10,271 bases of DNA from Acidobacteriota bacterium (GCA_003819755.1 RPQK01000202.1:1-10271), one strand, 5' to 3'. Shown: positions 1 to 8,681, counted from the first letter of the stretch. The notes: generated by a model from the letters alone, not told the origin. Numbers and translations: made by a program.

Positions 1-1635
1 CGACTCGAACAACGGTACCGGCATCAGGCCCGGATCCTTGTCGCTGCCTTCGACCTGGATTCCGCAGGCTCGGGCGAGCCAGACGACGGCCAGGACGTCA
101 CCAGCCGATCGACTGCCGCTGATGACGTAGGTCCTGATCGCCTCGGGCGGATAGGCCTTCTTCAGCCGCGCGACTTCCCGGAGACCATCGAGCAGGCTCC
201 GGGTGGAGTCAGAGGGCGCCGGCGGCAGCGACCCGCCAACTGCGCCGCCGCCCTGCCCAAGCTCGGAAAGCGCCTTGGAATGGACCTCGGCATGGTCACG
301 AATATCGAGGGTATGCAGATGAAAACCAAAAGTGTCAACCTGCCTCATCAGGGGCCTGAGAAGAAGATCTGCAACCCGTCGTCCGCGGTTCTCGAGGAGG
401 CTGGAATGGACCACCTCGAGGTCGGCCCGGAACTCGCCGGCCGAGCGATAGGCGGCTGGGTGGGCGGCCGAGTCATCGGGCGGTTCGGCCGAAGCCTGGA
501 GCCGACGGTATAAGTACCAGAGGTAAAGACGATACGGCTCTTCGGCCACAGGCTGGCCCGATACATTCAACGGGAGGTCGGCCAGCTTCCTTAGCGATTC
601 CTTGAGGGCGTCCGAGACAGGAATCTGGTACAAGGAGGCCGTAATTCGATCCATCAGGTCCCGCACCCGGTGAAGATAGCGATCAAGAACCACTTTCCGG
701 GCCAGCCTGAGAGCCTCCCTGGTGCATTGTTCATCGACATAGGGGTTGCCGTCCCGATCCCCGCCGATCCAGGAACCGAATCCCACGACAGCGGGGAAGT
801 GTTCAGCTGCCTGGTTTGGAAATACCTCCTGGTACTCCCGGATGAGAGTGGTGTACAAGTTCGGCAGTGAGTCGAACAGTGGGTTACGAAAGTAGTCGAT
901 GCCCATGCGGATTTCATCGGAAACCGTCGGGCGTCTTCGCCGGACTTCATCCGTCTGCCAGAGAGCGGTGACCGTCGTACCAATGACCGCCTCCAGGCGG
1001 GCCGCCTCTTCCCTGGAGAGGGGCAACCTGTCGAGTTTAGCGAGCGCGTCCGCAATGCGCCGGCGTTTGATCAGAACGATCCGGCGTGCTATTTCGGTCG
1101 GATGAGCCGTGAAGACCGGGACGACTCGGATCTCTGCCAGCCACTCGAGCACCTGCTCTCCCGTGACCCCGGCCACTTTCATCCGAAGGAGCGTGCCTTT
1201 GAAGGAGCCGGGCAAAGGAGGGTGCTGCGGATCCAGTTGCGAGGCACGTCGGCGGCGCTTGCGATGATTTGTCTCAGCCAGGTTCGCCAGCTCGAAGTAA
1301 ATGGAGAAGGCCTTGGCCAATCGATAGGCTTCTGGAACCGAAAGCCTCGAGATCCACTGGTCCGCCATATGGGCCAGCTGATGTTCGTCCTCGATGATCG
1401 TCCCGGGTCTTGCCCCGGATTGCTCGCGGCGCCGAACCGCCCAGCGCCGCAGTCTCTCGACAGGCTCGTAAAGGTCCCTGCCCCCCTGCTCGACGAGCAC
1501 TTGCCCGAGCAAGCGCCCCAAGGATCGAACATCGCGCCGGAGCGGCATTTCTTTTTCGGGACTGCGGTCGCTGGTAATTTCGGCTAACCTGGCAGCCTGG
1601 TCTTCCACTCTCCAAAGCGGTCGTTTCGCACTCAT
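1..1635 (-). CDS. ppc: Phosphoenolpyruvate carboxylase, N-terminal 545 residues (partial, cut by left edge)
   Basis: Adds bicarbonate to phosphoenolpyruvate to make oxaloacetate, a cytoplasmic anaplerotic step feeding the TCA cycle. Translating the minus strand from the ATG at 1635-1633 gives one uninterrupted frame to the window edge. Family motifs appear in order: VFTAHPTE with the catalytic histidine at residue 178 (E. coli His138), FGSWIGGDRDGNP at 286-298, FGFHLHTLDIRDH around 436-448 with Arg446 at the place of E. coli Arg396, YVISGSRSAGDVLAVVWLAR at about 503-522, and VPLFES at the edge. Bacterial enzymes are about 880-950 residues, so roughly 40% is missing, including the glycine-rich catalytic loop and the C-terminal allosteric site. 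The N-terminus is about 40 residues longer than in E. coli up to the catalytic histidine. No strong Shine-Dalgarno is visible upstream. It is transcribed away from the antiporter gene. Motif identity makes the family assignment secure; the start is less certain. Confidence 0.95.
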   Translation of the reverse strand, partial: MSAKRPLWRVEDQAARLAEITSDRSPEKEMPLRRDVRSLGRLLGQVLVEQGGRDLYEPVERLRRWAVRRREQSGARPGTIIEDEHQLAHMADQWISRLSVPEAYRLAKAFSIYFELANLAETNHRKRRRRASQLDPQHPPLPGSFKGTLLRMKVAGVTGEQVLEWLAEIRVVPVFTAHPTEIARRIVLIKRRRIADALAKLDRLPLSREEAARLEAVIGTTVTALWQTDEVRRRRPTVSDEIRMGIDYFRNPLFDSLPNLYTTLIREYQEVFPNQAAEHFPAVVGFGSWIGGDRDGNPYVDEQCTREALRLARKVVLDRYLHRVRDLMDRITASLYQIPVSDALKESLRKLADLPLNVSGQPVAEEPYRLYLWYLYRRLQASAEPPDDSAAHPAAYRSAGEFRADLEVVHSSLLENRGRRVADLLLRPLMRQVDTFGFHLHTLDIRDHAEVHSKALSELGQGGGAVGGSLPPAPSDSTRSLLDGLREVARLKKAYPPEAIRTYVISGSRSAGDVLAVVWLARACGIQVEGSDKDPGLMPVPLFES

Positions 1636-1703
1636 GGTGTGTGAGGGGCCCTTTGAGGCATCGTACGTGGTTCCAAGGACGAACGTAAAGAGAACACCAC
1701 GAA

Positions 1704-1780
1704 CGGACGAACACGGACTGACACGGACTTGGCACGATTGTGGTTGTCCGCGTCCGTCCGTGTTAGTCCGTGTTCGTCCG
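1704..1780. repeat. Inverted repeat with 10-nt internal period in the divergent intergenic region
   Basis: The left arm (1704-1728) and right arm (1756-1780) are 25 nt each and complementary except for one G-T position; 27 nt separate them. The arms consist of near-repeats of ACACGGACTG about every 10 nt. The element fills the spacer between the divergent carboxylase and antiporter genes, so both promoters must lie in or beside it. It could form a hairpin or cruciform. It differs in unit and period from the 9-nt repeats found elsewhere in this window. Apart from this repeat and a Shine-Dalgarno, I see nothing I can support in 1636-1811. Confidence 0.85.
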
Positions 1781-1797
1781 TCCCGCTATACTGGTGC

Positions 1798-1803
1798 GAG
1801 GGG
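1798..1803 (+). promoter_or_regulatory. Shine-Dalgarno GAGGGG for the antiporter gene
   Basis: GAGGGG lies 8 nt before the ATG at 1812. It decides the start: an in-frame GTG at 1770 sits inside the right arm of the inverted repeat, has no ribosome binding site, and would add 14 residues that do not look like the start of a membrane protein. Confidence 0.6.
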
Positions 1804-1811
1804 TCCTGCGC

Positions 1812-3401
1812 ATGGAATCATTCAGCGGCGAGATCTTTGCGGCCTTACTTGCCCTTATAGGAGTGGTCATTATCATCGCAGCGCTCCTGTCGGGCCTCGT
1901 CGAGCGGAGCGGATTGCCGCAGGTTGCGGTGTTCCTCACCCTCGGTGTCGCTCTCGGCCCTTACGGCCTCGGTGTGCTCGAAATCGCTCTCGATTCGCCC
2001 GCCTTGCGTGTTGTTGCGACCCTCAGCCTGGCCCTCGTGCTGTTTACTGACGCGCTCACGCTAAATATCACGGAGGCGAGGCAACACTCCGGATTGGCCC
2101 TGCGACTGCTTGGGCCGGGGACCCTCCTCACGGCTCTCCTCGTGGCCGTGGCCGGCTGGGCACTGATCGGCCTGCCCATCGCGGGGGCCTTGATGCTGGG
2201 CGCCGCGCTGGCGTCGACCGATCCGGTCTTGTTACGAGGGCTTCTTCAGCGAAGGGATATTCCGGGTGACGCGCGCGTCGCACTGCGTCTGGAAAGCGGC
2301 CTGAACGACGTCGTCCTGCTGCCTGTTGTCGTCGTCGCGATGAGTTTCGTGAGCGAGGCGTCGCGCGTCGGGGGCGCGGGACTGGCCAGGCTGACTCTTG
2401 ATCTTTTCGTCCTGGGACCGGGGGCGGGGATCCTCGTCGGGCTCCTGGGGGTAGCGGCGCTTGATCTGGTACGCTCGCGGATCGGGGTTCGCCGGGACTA
2501 TGAATCGCTGTATTCGCTTGGTGTCGCATTTGCCGCTTTTGGGGCCGCCGAAGCAGTCCATGGAAGCGGTTTCCTCGCTGCCTTTGCCGCCGGCATGACA
2601 ATCTCTGCGCTTGATGTCGAACTTTGTGACTGCTTCGCCGAGTACGGCGGGGTGACGGCTGAGATGCTCCTGCTCTTCACGTTCGTGCTGTTAGGCGGTT
2701 CTCTGATCTGGACAGGCTTCTCAATGACTGACGGCCCGATTTTGCTTTTCACCGCGATAGCGATCCTGATAAGGACGCCGGTTTACCTGCTGTCGCTCTC
2801 CGGCTCGGCCGTCTGCAGACGCGGCCGCCTGTTGATTGCCTGGTTCGGCCCGTCCGGGTTGAGCTCGCTCCTGCTGATTCTGCTGCCGGTCTTCGCCGGC
2901 GTATCCGGCAGTGATCGGCTGTTCGCCATTTGTTCCCTGGTCGTGCTCGCCTCGGTGGTGGTGCATGGCGGCTCGCCGATGCTCCTGGCGGGGGCCGAGC
3001 GCCGACGGGCCCGGCGAGAAGGCGCTCAGGCGGTCAATGGCCAAGCCTTGGGGGACGCTGAAAGGATTTCGATAGAAGAGCTTAAGCATCTCCGAGAAGC
3101 CGGCGAGCCGGTGACACTGTTGGACGTCCGTACCGCCCGGAGCTTGGAAGGAAGCGAGAACCAGGCGCAAGGCGCCGTGCGCGTGCCGCCTGATCGTGTG
3201 ACAGAACGGGCGAAAGATCTGGGCCTGGAGCAGGAAGCCTGGCTGGTTGCCTACTGTACTTGAAAAAACGAAGGAACAAGCGCCCGGGTGGCGCGAGAGC
3301 TGAAAAAGGCAGGCTGGAAGAAAGCCCGCGCGCTGACCGGCGGCTGGACCGCCTGGCAGGAGGCTGGCCTGCCGGTAGAACCGCGTATGGCGGAGGCTTG
3401 A
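1812..3401 (+). CDS. CPA1-type cation/proton antiporter with C-terminal rhodanese domain; in-frame TGA at codon 484 (possible selenocysteine)
   Basis: Residues 1-393 form a very hydrophobic polytopic membrane domain of the NhaP/CPA1 kind, exchanging Na+ or K+ for H+ across the inner membrane. The ion-site motifs STDP (135-138, Asp137) and ESGLND (161-166, Asn165-Asp166) are present. A charged linker (about 396-416) leads to a rhodanese-like domain from about 418: ISIEELKHLREAGEPVTLLD, then DVRTA (439-443), GAVRVPPDRV, and YCT at 481-483. TGA follows at 3261-3263. The same frame continues as KNEGTSARVARELKKAGW and LTGGWTAWQEAGLPVE, the expected end of a rhodanese, to a TGA at 3399-3401 (529 residues with the recoded codon). 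Other genes here stop at TGA, so the code is not globally altered. If the internal TGA is a true stop, the product is the 483-residue antiporter with a broken rhodanese. The Cys at 482 aligns with the usual rhodanese catalytic Cys. The antiporter call is firm; the ion specificity and the readthrough are inference. Confidence 0.8.
3261..3294 (+). promoter_or_regulatory. Candidate selenocysteine UGA with SECIS-like hairpin
   Basis: The in-frame TGA (3261-3263) is followed by a perfect 5-bp hairpin: GCGCC (3280-3284), loop CGGGT (3285-3289), GGCGC (3290-3294). The loop begins 21 nt after the TGA and has G as its second base. Published descriptions of bacterial SECIS elements ask for an apical loop about 16-37 nt from the UGA, a stem of at least 4 bp, and a G in the first two loop positions; all three hold. 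Such a short GC hairpin also arises easily by chance in GC-rich coding DNA, so the placement of the TGA at a conserved Cys is the stronger argument. Confidence 0.45.
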
Positions 3402-3410
3402 GATACGGTC

Positions 3411-3427
3411 GCGGGGTGTACCCCTGC
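3411..3427 (+). other. Small hairpin between antiporter and activase genes
   Basis: GGGG-TGTA-CCCC (3413-3424) is a perfect 4-bp stem, extendable to GC/GC across one mismatch on each side (3411-3427). It lies 9 nt after the final antiporter stop. No T-run follows, so it is not a good intrinsic terminator; it might be a weak mRNA stem or chance. Confidence 0.3.
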
Positions 3428-3479
3428 CCTTTCTCCACTTGACCTTCAACCCCAAAGCAAGACAAGCTTCAACTTGGCA

Positions 3480-4397
3480 ATGCGCGGTTCGGGTAAACAA
3501 GCGATCACCGGCCTTATCACCAACATCCAGCGTTACTCGCTGCAAGACGGACCCGGCATCCGCACAACGGTCTTTTTCAAGGGTTGCCCGCTTGATTGCT
3601 GGTGGTGTCACAACCCCGAGGGGCTGTCGCGCCGACGCGAAGTGGTGACGATCGCAAACCGCTGTCAGCAGTGTGGCGAGTGCATTAAAGCGTGCCCCGA
3701 AGGTGTTGCCCAGCCGGGCTCAAGCCCGGCTGGCTCGGTTTGTGTCCGTTGCGGTGCCTGCATTGGCGCCTGTCCAACCGGCGCCCGGCAGTTCGCCGGG
3801 ATGACCATGACCGTCGATGACGTTCTTTGGGAGATAGACCGGGACCGGATCTTTCACGACGATTCTTCTGGAGGGGTGACTTTCTCCGGCGGCGAGCCGC
3901 TCCTGCAGCCCGAGTTTCTGTTGGCCTTGCTTCACGGCTGCCGCCACTCAGGTGTCCGAACGGCCGTCGATACCTGCGGGTTCGTGAACGAATCGACCCT
4001 GCTCGAGGTTGCCGCTCACGCTGATTTGATCCTGTTTGACGTCAAGCTGCTGGATGACAGCAAACACCGGAAGTTTACAGGTGTTTCCAATGCAGTCATT
4101 CTGGCAAACCTGCGCCGGCTCTGTGGTCGTCATCCTGAGGTCTGGTTGCGAGTCCCCGTCATCCCGACGGTCAATGATTCGCCCGAAGATCTGGAGGATA
4201 TGGCGCGCTTTGCGGCCTCGCTTTCCGGGATCCGGCAGGTTAGTCTGCTGCCTTATCATCGTACCGGAATTCAGAAGTTCGAGCGGCTGGGGCGGGAGTA
4301 CCGGCTGCCCGCTATAATTCCTCCATCGGCCGCCGAGATGAAAGCGGCGGCGGACTGTTTTCAAGCCCACGGTCTGAAGGTGAAGGTCGGAGGATAA
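3480..4397 (+). CDS. Glycyl radical enzyme activase (radical SAM, two ferredoxin-type [4Fe-4S] sites)
   Basis: Uses S-adenosylmethionine and an iron-sulfur cluster to abstract a hydrogen from the glycine of the partner enzyme, creating its radical. About 305 residues, the usual size for the long activases that carry a ferredoxin insert. The radical SAM motif GCPLDCWWC gives Cys36, Cys40 and Cys43, preceded by QRYSLQDGPGIRTTVFFKG as in PflA-type activases. Two CxxCxxCxxxC sets follow: Cys62/65/68/72 and Cys88/91/94/98. GGVTFSGGEPLLQ (SAM-binding GGE motif), DTCG, DVKLLDDSKHRKFTG and LLPYHRTGIQKFERLG follow in family order. I chose the ATG at 3480; a TTG six bases upstream is also in frame. No clear Shine-Dalgarno precedes either. 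The stop TAA abuts the ATG of the dehydratase, so the two are surely co-transcribed, and this neighbour is the obvious substrate. A palindrome lies inside the linker between the two clusters. Confidence 0.93.
   Translation: MRGSGKQAITGLITNIQRYSLQDGPGIRTTVFFKGCPLDCWWCHNPEGLSRRREVVTIANRCQQCGECIKACPEGVAQPGSSPAGSVCVRCGACIGACPTGARQFAGMTMTVDDVLWEIDRDRIFHDDSSGGVTFSGGEPLLQPEFLLALLHGCRHSGVRTAVDTCGFVNESTLLEVAAHADLILFDVKLLDDSKHRKFTGVSNAVILANLRRLCGRHPEVWLRVPVIPTVNDSPEDLEDMARFAASLSGIRQVSLLPYHRTGIQKFERLGREYRLPAIIPPSAAEMKAAADCFQAHGLKVKVGG
3710..3733. repeat. Perfect palindrome inside the activase gene
   Basis: CCAGCCGGGCT (3710-3720), CA, then AGCCCGGCTGG (3723-3733): two 11-nt arms with full complementarity around a 2-nt centre. 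It encodes most of AQPGSSPAGS, the linker between the two ferredoxin-type cysteine sets (between Cys72 and Cys88). The form resembles small mobile REP-type palindromes, but here it is in frame within a gene. Confidence 0.8.
4389..4393 (+). promoter_or_regulatory. Shine-Dalgarno GGAGG for the glycyl radical enzyme
   Basis: GGAGG lies in the last codons of the activase gene, 4 nt before the ATG at 4398; a second purine stretch, GAAGG, is at 4382-4386. With the stop and start codons touching, this suggests translational coupling of the two genes. Confidence 0.65.
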
Positions 4398-6764
4398 ATG
4401 ACTGAAAGGACAAAGAGACTTCGAGATAAAAGCCTGGCCGCTCGGCCGTCGATCTCTGCCGAGCGAGCGAGGCTGATGACCGATTTCTACCGGGCCAACC
4501 TCGGAAAACTGTCAGCTCCCGTCATGAGGGCCGAGTCGTTCCGACATCTATGCCGCGAGAAGACGATCTACATTGGAGATGATGAGCTGATTGTCGGTGA
4601 ACGAGGGCCTTTCCCAAAAGCCGTCCCCACCTATCCGGAGCTCACCTGCCACAGCCTGGGCGACCTTCGAATCCTGAGCACGCGGCCTAAGACCCATTAC
4701 GATGTCGATGACGAGTGCCTGCGGATCTACGAGCAGGAAGTCATCCCTTACTGGCGGGGACGCTCGATGCGCGACCGGCTTTTCGAGCGGATGACCGAGG
4801 ACTGGAAAGCGGCTTACGAAGCGGGCATGTTCACCGAGTTCATGGAGCAGCGCGCGCCTGGCCACACCGTTCTTGACGACAAGATCTACTTCAAGGGGAT
4901 GGTCGATTTCAGGGCGGACATCGCCCGCGCGCTGGCCGAGCTGGATTTCCTCAACGACCCGGAGGCTTACGAAAAGAGCCAGGCTCTGAGGTCGTTTGAT
5001 ATTGCCTGCGACGCGGCGATTCTGTTTGCTGACCGCCACGCCGCGCTCGCCAGGGAAATCGCTCACAACGAGACCGAGCCGACGCGCAAGTCGGGGCTGG
5101 AAAAGATCGTCCAGGCGTGCTCACGGGTTCCGGCCTATGCGCCTCGGGATTTCCATGAGGCTCTGCAGTCCTACTGGTTCTGTCACCTGGCCGTCATAAC
5201 CGAACTGAATGGGTGGGATTCCTTCAACCCGGGTCACCTCGATCAGCACCTGCTGCCGTTCTACGAGAAGGGGCTGGCCGACGGCAGCCTGACCCGGGAG
5301 AGTGCCCGGGAGTTGCTCGAGTGCTTCTTCATTAAATTCAACAACCACCCGGCGCCGCCCAAGGTCGGAGTGACGGCCGCTGAGAGCGGGACCTACACCG
5401 ATTTTGCCAATATCAACATCGGCGGTCTGCTTCGAGATGGGGCCGACGGCTCGAACGAGGTGTCGCACATTCTGCTCGATATCGTGGACGAGATGCATCT
5501 TCTCCAGCCGAGCACCAACATTCAGCTTTCGAGCAAGAGCCCGGAGAAGTTCCTGAAGCATGCCCTGAAAGTCATCCGGCAGGGTTACGGTTTTCCGTCG
5601 ATCTTTAACGCCGACACAGTTGTTCTCGAGCAGGTCCGGCAGGGGAAGACACTCGAGGATGCGCGGGCCGGCGGCTGCAGCGGTTGCGTCGAAGTTGGAG
5701 CCTTCGGGAAGGAAGCGTTCATCTTGACCGGCTACTTCAACATGGTCAAAGTTCTGGAACTGGCCCTTCACAACGGGATAGAGCCGAAGACCGGAAAACG
5801 GCTTGGGCCGGCGACCGGTGAGCCGGACTCCTTCCATTCGTTCGAAGATGTTTTCCAGGCGTGGCGGCTTCAGTTCCAGCACTTCCTGGATGTTAAGTTG
5901 CGAGGTAACCAGGTCATCGAACGGATGTACGCGCAAGACATGCCGGCGCCCTTTCTCAGTGTCTTGACGGACGATTGTATTGCCAAGGGTCGCGACTACA
6001 ACGCCGGCGGGGCTCGCTACAACAACAGCTACATTCAGTTTGTCGGACTCGGAAGTCTGACAGACAGTTTCGGTGCGATCAGGGAAATGTGCTTCGACGG
6101 CGAGAGGGGCGGGCTGCGGGTAGGAGAGTTGGTGGCGGTTCTGGATCGGGATTTCGAGGGATGCGAGTCGCTTCGACAGCGCCTGGTGAACAAGACTCGA
6201 AAGTACGGAAACGATGACGACGAGGCCGATCGGGTCATGGTGCGCATCTTCAATACCTGCTTTGAGGAACTGGACGGAAAACCCAACACCAAGGGCGGGC
6301 ACTACCGCGTCGAAATGCTCCCCACCACCTGTCACGTCTATTTTGGAAGCGTAACCGGGGCGATGCCGGACGGCCGGAGGGCGGGCCTGCCCTTATCCGA
6401 AGGCATTTCTCCAGTCCAAGGCGCCGATCGCCGGGGTCCGACTGCCGTGATCAAAAGCGCGGCCAAGCTGGATCACGTCAAGGCGGGGGGGACGTTGCTC
6501 AACATGAAGTTCACTCCGTCGCTCGTGGCGGGGGAAGAGGGAGTTGAGAAATGGGGGCACCTCGTGCGCAGCTATTTCAAACTGGGCGGTCACCACGTTC
6601 AGTTCAACGTGGTGGGAGCCGAGACGCTCCGCGAGGCGCAGAAGGACCCGGAGAAATACCGTGATTTGATCGTCCGGGTTGCCGGTTATAGCGACTATTT
6701 CTGCGACCTCTCGGCGGCACTTCAGGAAGAAATTATCGCCCGCACGGAGCACGAGGGGTTCTAG
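4398..6764 (+). CDS. hypD: Glycyl radical enzyme, HypD-like (probable trans-4-hydroxy-L-proline dehydratase)
   Basis: Predicted to dehydrate trans-4-hydroxy-L-proline to pyrroline-5-carboxylate by radical chemistry, in the cytoplasm and without oxygen. 788 residues, the normal family length. From memory of the C. difficile HypD sequence, its active-site positions all have counterparts: Phe148 and His156 in FMEQRAPGH, Asp274 in NGWDSF, Ser330 in AESGTYTDF, Asp335-Phe336, catalytic Cys430 and Glu432 in SGCVEVGAFGKEA, Tyr446 in LTGYFN, and the radical Gly763 in RVAGYSDYF. The offset to C. difficile numbering is a constant 4, then 2 near the C-terminus. The shared MFTEFMEQRAPGHTV and GPTAVIKS blocks also favour HypD over choline lyase, glycerol/propanediol dehydratase or isethionate lyase. 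The family is certain. Substrate is inferred: a related hydroxyproline-type substrate (for example the D-isomer enzyme HplG) is possible, and no P5C reductase gene is nearby. The stop codon TAG overlaps the first base of the following hairpin. Confidence 0.85.
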   Translation: MTERTKRLRDKSLAARPSISAERARLMTDFYRANLGKLSAPVMRAESFRHLCREKTIYIGDDELIVGERGPFPKAVPTYPELTCHSLGDLRILSTRPKTHYDVDDECLRIYEQEVIPYWRGRSMRDRLFERMTEDWKAAYEAGMFTEFMEQRAPGHTVLDDKIYFKGMVDFRADIARALAELDFLNDPEAYEKSQALRSFDIACDAAILFADRHAALAREIAHNETEPTRKSGLEKIVQACSRVPAYAPRDFHEALQSYWFCHLAVITELNGWDSFNPGHLDQHLLPFYEKGLADGSLTRESARELLECFFIKFNNHPAPPKVGVTAAESGTYTDFANINIGGLLRDGADGSNEVSHILLDIVDEMHLLQPSTNIQLSSKSPEKFLKHALKVIRQGYGFPSIFNADTVVLEQVRQGKTLEDARAGGCSGCVEVGAFGKEAFILTGYFNMVKVLELALHNGIEPKTGKRLGPATGEPDSFHSFEDVFQAWRLQFQHFLDVKLRGNQVIERMYAQDMPAPFLSVLTDDCIAKGRDYNAGGARYNNSYIQFVGLGSLTDSFGAIREMCFDGERGGLRVGELVAVLDRDFEGCESLRQRLVNKTRKYGNDDDEADRVMVRIFNTCFEELDGKPNTKGGHYRVEMLPTTCHVYFGSVTGAMPDGRRAGLPLSEGISPVQGADRRGPTAVIKSAAKLDHVKAGGTLLNMKFTPSLVAGEEGVEKWGHLVRSYFKLGGHHVQFNVVGAETLREAQKDPEKYRDLIVRVAGYSDYFCDLSAALQEEIIARTEHEGF

Positions 6765-6944
6765 AGTTCTCGGGGCCTTGCCTTTGAAGCGAGACGGCCG
6801 GAGGAAAGGACCTCAAGGACCTCAAAGACCTCAAAGACCTCAAGGACAAAAGACACGAGCGCTGTCCTTTGTCCTTGAGGTCTTTGAGGTCTTTGAGGTC
6901 CTTTCCTCCGGCCGTCTCGCTTCAGAGGGAAGCCCCGAGAACTC
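6764..6944. repeat. Long near-perfect hairpin built from 9-nt units
   Basis: A 181-nt inverted repeat begins on the last base of the dehydratase stop codon. The outer arms are GAGTTCTCGGGG (6764-6775) and CCCCGAGAACTC (6933-6944). Inside are a shared block containing GCGAGACGGCCGGAGGAAAG (6789-6808; its complement ends at 6920), then 9-nt units of the type CCTCAARGA. The left arm has four units (6811-6846) and the right arm three complementary ones (6872-6898). The loop is about 6855-6863. Arms are about 91 and 81 nt; the difference is one extra unit plus one base. Any 3' end of the operon mRNA would carry this very stable stem. Confidence 0.9.
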
Positions 6945-6955
6945 GGGTCTTTTTT
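6934..6955 (+). terminator. Rho-independent terminator after the activase-dehydratase operon
   Basis: CCCGAGAACTCGGG (6934-6947) folds into a tight GC stem followed by TC and six T (6950-6955), a standard intrinsic terminator. Its left half is also the outer right arm of the long hairpin, so the two structures are alternatives. It separates the dehydratase operon from the permease gene. Confidence 0.75.
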
Positions 6956-6995
6956 CGCGTTCTTCCGCGTTGCTTTTGTTCGCGTTTGTCCGCGG
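6954..6995. repeat. Degenerate CGCG-containing repeat in the permease leader
   Basis: Between the terminator and the permease start, CGCG occurs at 6956, 6966, 6981 and 6991, in contexts such as TTCGCGTTC, TTCCGCGTT, TTCGCGTTT and TCCGCGGG. The spacings are 10, 15 and 10 nt. It looks like a third kind of short-period repeat. No convincing promoter boxes are visible here, although the permease needs one after the terminator. Confidence 0.45.
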
Positions 6996-7016
6996 GTTGT
7001 TTTACAGTACATCCCC

Positions 7017-8681
<1,665 letters not shown>

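Noticed and set aside
1729..1744. Sigma-54 type promoter, because TTGGCACG resembles the -24 box
   Set aside because: The matching -12 element is missing at the required spacing (TGGT instead of TTGC), and the site lies between the arms of a repeat; likely chance.
1770..1811. Upstream GTG start for the antiporter, adding 14 residues
   Set aside because: It lies inside the inverted repeat, has no ribosome binding site, and the ATG at 1812 has GAGGGG at good spacing.
3261..3263. Genome-wide reassignment of TGA to an amino acid
   Set aside because: TGA ends the lactate permease (8679-8681), the amino-acid permease (10151-10153) and the antiporter itself (3399-3401), so it is a normal stop in this organism.
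3240..3401. Frameshift as the explanation of the broken rhodanese
   Set aside because: The conserved C-terminal rhodanese sequence continues in the same frame after the TGA; no shift is needed. The 60-codon open frame at 3260-3442 is in another frame and resembles nothing.
2721..3611. A 296-codon open frame on the minus strand
   Set aside because: It overlaps the antiporter and the start of the activase, both well supported, and has no domain-like sequence.
5121..6335. A 404-codon open frame on the minus strand
   Set aside because: It lies entirely opposite the dehydratase gene and has no recognisable domains; it is a by-product of GC-rich codon usage.
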